Positions 15,823 through 18,521 of a stretch of 18,521 nucleotides of DNA are shown piece by piece. The stretch covers positions 1 to 18,521 of the forward strand of contig CAMLKW010000067.1 of assembly GCA_946480605.1 (NCBI GenBank). The letters run 5' to 3'. The stretch comes from an uncultured Roseateles sp. (GTDB lineage Bacteria; Pseudomonadota; Gammaproteobacteria; Burkholderiales; Burkholderiaceae). Numbering within the stretch: position 1 is the stretch's first letter; each line of letters begins with the position of its first letter. The notes under the pieces were generated by a model. It searched no databases and was not told the DNA's origin. It saw only the letters and a program-made list of their open reading frames with translations. The position numbers and the translations under genes are program-made.

Positions 15823-16232
15823 CAGGGTTCCACGCAGGCAGCCAGGGTCACGATGACCTCCACACCCGCCTGCCAGCAGCGACCATCGGCTGCCTTCGCC
15901 ACGGCCACGATGGTCTGGCTGCGCGCCAGCCGCATGCGGGTGCTGAACTCCGGCTTGGCGATCGCGGCGCCGAAGGTCACGTGCACGACCTCGGGCTCGG
16001 GGTTCTGCGGCGTGAACAACGCGAGGCCCACGACCGGCTCACTGGCGGCCACCTGCACCGGCACCGCATTGCCGTTCTCCACCAGCTCGGCGATCACTAT
16101 CCTCAGCGCCCCCGGCGCCGGATCGCTGCCGGCCCACTTGCGGATGGCGGCCTGCATCGCGTCGTCGCTGGCCTGAGCGACGGGCAAGGCCGCGAACCCG
16201 GCCGCCGCCATGACCAGCTCGCGGCGCTTCAT
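15822..16232 (-). CDS. SoxY-related carrier protein with a variant AACVEP arm
   Basis: The 136-residue protein is a SoxY homologue. An N-terminal twin-arginine-type leader (MKRRELVMAAAGFAALPVAQA) is followed by a SoxY-like beta-sandwich (about 38-136). Canonical SoxY ends in GGCGG, whose cysteine carries the sulfur intermediate on a flexible swinging arm. Here the end is TLAACVEP, with Cys133 retained but both flanking Gly-Gly pairs replaced. This agrees with what I recall as the SoxY-related AACIE-arm family (TIGR04659). A second cysteine is present (Cys119). Cys133 could still act as a covalent attachment site, but substrate and partners may differ. The gene overlaps soxX (ATGA) and soxZ (TGATG), so it is surely made with them. 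Confidence 0.9.
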   Translation of the reverse strand: MKRRELVMAAAGFAALPVAQASDDAMQAAIRKWAGSDPAPGALRIVIAELVENGNAVPVQVAASEPVVGLALFTPQNPEPEVVHVTFGAAIAKPEFSTRMRLARSQTIVAVAKAADGRCWQAGVEVIVTLAACVEP

Positions 16233-16594
16233 TTCGCCAACGTGCCGAGATAGGCCACGATGTCGTCCAGTTGCTGCTCAGTCAGCGCCGTACGACCCTG
16301 CCATGCAGGTGCCACATCGCGCAGGCCCGCGGTCGAGCGGAAGGGCGGCATGACGGTGGCAGGGTTGAAGCGGCGCATGTCGGCGATGCGCTCGCGCAGC
16401 TCCGCCGGCTGCAGCCGCGCCACGGCTGCCAACGGCGGCGCGAGGTTGCCCTGATTGGCATCGCCCGCAGCCGTCAACGCATGGCACAGCAGGCACAAGC
16501 TGGTCGTGCGGTCGGCCACCAGCGCGCGGCCGCGCTCCACGTCACCGGCATGCGCGCCGGCGGCGAAGAGCAAGGCCAGCAGCACCGGTTTCAC
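16229..16594 (-). CDS. soxX: SoxX-like monohaem cytochrome c
   Basis: The 121-residue cytochrome has a short signal peptide (1-16, cleavage after AHA) and one haem site, CLLCH (34-38). Methionine 82 in NPATVMPPF is the probable distal ligand, and the order CLLCH, LAPPL, VMPPF fits SoxX. In the Sox system SoxX pairs with SoxA and receives electrons for transfer to the respiratory chain. It starts with GTG (16594), which overlaps the stop of the molybdopterin gene (GTGA), and its stop overlaps the SoxY-like gene. A generic class I cytochrome c that accepts electrons from the molybdenum enzyme is the main alternative, as such cytochromes are often encoded beside IorAB-type oxidoreductases. Confidence 0.82.
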   Translation of the reverse strand: MKPVLLALLFAAGAHAGDVERGRALVADRTTSLCLLCHALTAAGDANQGNLAPPLAAVARLQPAELRERIADMRRFNPATVMPPFRSTAGLRDVAPAWQGRTALTEQQLDDIVAYLGTLAK

Positions 16595-18300
16595 GCCAGC
16601 TTGTGCTTGGCCAACGGCAGGTCACGGATGCGCTTGCCCGTCGCTGCGAAGATCGCGTTCAGCACGGCCGGCGCCGCCACCGCGATGGTGGGCTCGCCCA
16701 CGCCGCCCCAGAAGCCGCCCGAGGGCAGGACGATGGTTTCCACCGCCGGCATGTGCTCCATCTTCAGCACCGGATAGGTGTCGAAGTTCTGCTGCTCGAC
16801 ACGGCCGTCCTTGATGGTGATCTCGCCAAACAGCGCGGCCGACAGCCCGTAGACGAAGCTGCCCTCCACCTGCGCCGCGATCTGCTGCGGATTGACCGCG
16901 TGGCCTGGGTCGGTGGCGGCCACGATGCGATGGATCTTCAGCTCGCCCTTCTTGCTGACGGACACCTCGGCGCAGGCCGCCACATAGCTGCCGAAGCCCA
17001 TGATCTGCGCCAGGCCCAGATGCCGCCCTTCCCTGCCTTTTGCGCGCGGCCTGCCCCAGCCCGCCTTGGCGGCCACCGCGTTCAGCACGGCCAGATGCTT
17101 GGGCGAATTGGCCAGCAGCTCGCGGCGCAGCTCCAGCGGGTCGCGCTTGGCGGCGTGGGCCACCTCGTCGAGGAAGCACTCCAGGTAGATCGCGTTCTGG
17201 TTCAGGTTCACGCCACGCCAGAAGCCCGGCGGCACCGGCGGGTTGCGCATCGCGTGGTCGATGAGCAGATTCGGCACCGCATAGCCCAGCGCGCCCTCGG
17301 CGCCGCCCGCGTTCAGGCCCTGGAACACGCCCGGGTCGCGGCCGTCGCGGATGTTCTGCGGGAACATGCCCGCCACGATGCTCTGGCCCGACAGGCGCAT
17401 GTGCAGCGCCGTCAGCTTGCCGGCGGCGTCCAGCCCCGCCGTCAGCTTGCACTGCGTGACCGGGTGGTAGCGCCCCTGCACCATGTCCTCCTCGCGGCTC
17501 CAGATCAGCTTGATCGGCGTGCCGGGCATTTCCTTGGCGATGGCCACCGCCTGGCGCACCCAGTCCTGCGTGCCGCCGCGCCGGCCGAAGCCGCCGCCCA
17601 GGTGCAGCTTGTGCACCTCGCATTGCGACGGCGGCAGGCCGGCAGACTCGGCCGTGGCGGCCAGCGCCGCCTCGCCGTTCTGCGTGGGCGTCCAGACCTC
17701 GCAGCGCTCCGGCGTCCATTTGGCCGTCGCGTTCATGACCTCCATGCAGGCGTGGTTCTGGTGCGGATAGCTGTAGACCGCCTCGACCTTGCGTGCCGCA
17801 CCGGCCAGCGCCTCCACCACGTCGCCGTTGCGGCTGCCCAGCGCTGCCTCCGGCGCGTCCAGCCCCGCCTTCAGCGTGGCGGCCACGTCGGCGCTGCTGA
17901 GCTTGGCGTTGGGGCCCTCGTCCCAGACGATGGTCAGCGCATCCAGCGCGGTCTTGGCCCGCCACCAGGTGTCGGCAATGACGGCCACCGCCGTCTCGCC
18001 CACCTTGACGACCTTCTTCACGCCCGGGCGCTTCTCCACCTCGGCCGCGTCGAAGCTCTTGACCTTGCCACCGAACACCGGGCTGTCCTTGATGGCCGCG
18101 TTCAGCATGCCGGGCAGTTGCAGGTCCATGCCGTAGATCTGCGAGCCGTCGAGCTTGGCCTTGGTGTCCAGCCGCTTGATCGGGCGCCCCGCCAGCGTCC
18201 AGTCCTTGGCGGGCTTGAGCTGGATGTCGGCCGGCGCGGCCAGCTTGGCGGCCTCGGCCGCCAGCTGGCCATAGCTCAGCTTCTTGCCGGCGTGCAGCAC
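16591..18300 (-). CDS. Xanthine dehydrogenase-family molybdopterin subunit (IorB-like), N-terminus missing
   Basis: The product is the large, molybdopterin-cytosine-dinucleotide-binding subunit of a molybdenum hydroxylase like isoquinoline 1-oxidoreductase IorB or membrane-bound aldehyde dehydrogenases, which hydroxylate a substrate with water and pass electrons to a [2Fe-2S] subunit and cytochromes. In the 569 residues present are HQNHACMEVMNATA, LGGGFGRRGG, WSREEDMVQGRYHP, VPPGFWRGVNLNQNA and GVGEPTIAVAAP, the last with the catalytic glutamate (E536). Family members run to about 730-770 residues, so some 150-170 N-terminal residues, including the export signal, are missing. Homology extends seven codons beyond the GTG at 18300 (to Cys at 18321), where an in-frame TAA (18322-18324) ends it. 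The GTG is therefore probably not a real start. The stop overlaps the soxX start. Confidence 0.85.
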   Translation of the reverse strand: MLHAGKKLSYGQLAAEAAKLAAPADIQLKPAKDWTLAGRPIKRLDTKAKLDGSQIYGMDLQLPGMLNAAIKDSPVFGGKVKSFDAAEVEKRPGVKKVVKVGETAVAVIADTWWRAKTALDALTIVWDEGPNAKLSSADVAATLKAGLDAPEAALGSRNGDVVEALAGAARKVEAVYSYPHQNHACMEVMNATAKWTPERCEVWTPTQNGEAALAATAESAGLPPSQCEVHKLHLGGGFGRRGGTQDWVRQAVAIAKEMPGTPIKLIWSREEDMVQGRYHPVTQCKLTAGLDAAGKLTALHMRLSGQSIVAGMFPQNIRDGRDPGVFQGLNAGGAEGALGYAVPNLLIDHAMRNPPVPPGFWRGVNLNQNAIYLECFLDEVAHAAKRDPLELRRELLANSPKHLAVLNAVAAKAGWGRPRAKGREGRHLGLAQIMGFGSYVAACAEVSVSKKGELKIHRIVAATDPGHAVNPQQIAAQVEGSFVYGLSAALFGEITIKDGRVEQQNFDTYPVLKMEHMPAVETIVLPSGGFWGGVGEPTIAVAAPAVLNAIFAATGKRIRDLPLAKHKLA

Positions 18301-18332
18301 CCAGCCGGCCTTGGTGCTGCATTACACGACCG

Positions 18333-18343
18333 CCCCCCCCCCC
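18333..18343. repeat. Run of 11 C at a sequence junction
   Basis: An unbroken C11 tract lies between the truncated molybdopterin gene and the phosphatase fragment. It is the longest homopolymer in the window and is a likely place for a sequencing or assembly error. Confidence 0.9.
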
Positions 18344-18362
18344 ACGATGGCCGCGGCCAGGC

Positions 18363-18521
18363 TCAGCAGCCCCCGCGCCCGCGCGCCGCCCACGCGGTCT
18401 CGCCCGCCCAGGGGGCCGCGCTCACGCCGAGCACGATGCGCCCCTCGTGCATGAGCGCCACCTGGGTCGAGAACATCGGATACCCGCGCACGAAGCTCCG
18501 TGTCCCGTCGATCGGGTCGAC
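18363..18521 (-). pseudogene. Inositol monophosphatase/histidinol-phosphatase-family fragment
   Basis: From the right edge the frame reads [20 protein letters not shown], then [17 protein letters not shown] and AWAARGRGG before a stop at 18363-18365. DPIDGT is the metal-binding motif of the inositol-monophosphatase superfamily. The RSFVRG context fits the HisN-type histidinol-phosphatase branch better than true inositol phosphatases. About 52 residues from the middle of the protein are present; the first part lies outside the window, and the C-terminal half is absent because the similarity stops abruptly near 18365. It has no functional link with the Sox-like genes, and looks like the broken end of another locus joined here. 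Confidence 0.75.

Noticed and set aside
18516..18521. SalI site GTCGAC exactly at the right end, suggesting a cloned insert
   Set aside because: These bases encode the Val-Asp before the conserved phosphatase motif PIDGT, so the site is easily explained by chance, and the left end shows no matching site.

Overview
The window reads as a chromosomal piece of a high-GC betaproteobacterium, most likely order Burkholderiales (Rubrivivax/Leptothrix/Roseateles-like). The evidence is the strong G/C bias at third codon positions, the pepA-holC block divergent from lptF-lptG, a CysB-type regulator, a FimV-like protein, a Comamonadaceae-style GC-rich intergenic repeat, and PEP-CTERM (XrtA) exopolysaccharide genes. 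No RNA gene, insertion sequence or CRISPR array was found.

Layout. (1) 1-2007, minus strand: the N-terminal part of a PrsK-like membrane sensor kinase runs off the left edge, preceded by a polyprenyl-phosphate sugar transferase of the XrtA/PEP-CTERM type. (2) 2008-2657: a 650-bp stretch with no credible gene, ending in a clear intrinsic terminator. (3) 2658-5870, minus: a periplasmic branched-chain-amino-acid-type binding protein, the DNA polymerase III chi subunit (holC) and leucyl aminopeptidase (pepA). (4) 5901-8119, plus: lptF-lptG, the membrane pair of the lipopolysaccharide exporter. (5) 8127-8188: a GC-rich palindromic repeat. (6) 8201-9510, plus: a small CbiX/SirB-type chelatase overlapping a cysB-family regulator, a sulfur-assimilation pairing. 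(7) 9515-14767: a FimV-like protein (minus), a Crp/Fnr-type regulator and an ACAD10-like phosphotransferase (plus), an unrecognised 244-residue protein (minus), and a YghU/Nu-type glutathione transferase (plus).

(8) 14771-18321, minus, is the most interesting part. It is a tightly overlapping five-gene unit: a xanthine-dehydrogenase-family molybdopterin subunit, SoxX-like cytochrome c, SoxY-like carrier, SoxZ and SoxA. The SoxY homologue does not end in the classic GGCGG arm but in AACVEP. No soxB or soxCD is visible. A periplasmic SoxYZ carrier and SoxAX cytochromes thus appear wired to a molybdenum hydroxylase instead of the usual thiosulfate-oxidising set. What it oxidises cannot be read from the sequence.

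(9) 18300-18521: the molybdopterin gene loses its N-terminus at an in-frame stop beside a run of 11 C, and beyond that lies a fragment of an unrelated inositol-monophosphatase-family gene. This is either a real rearrangement or, more probably, an assembly join.
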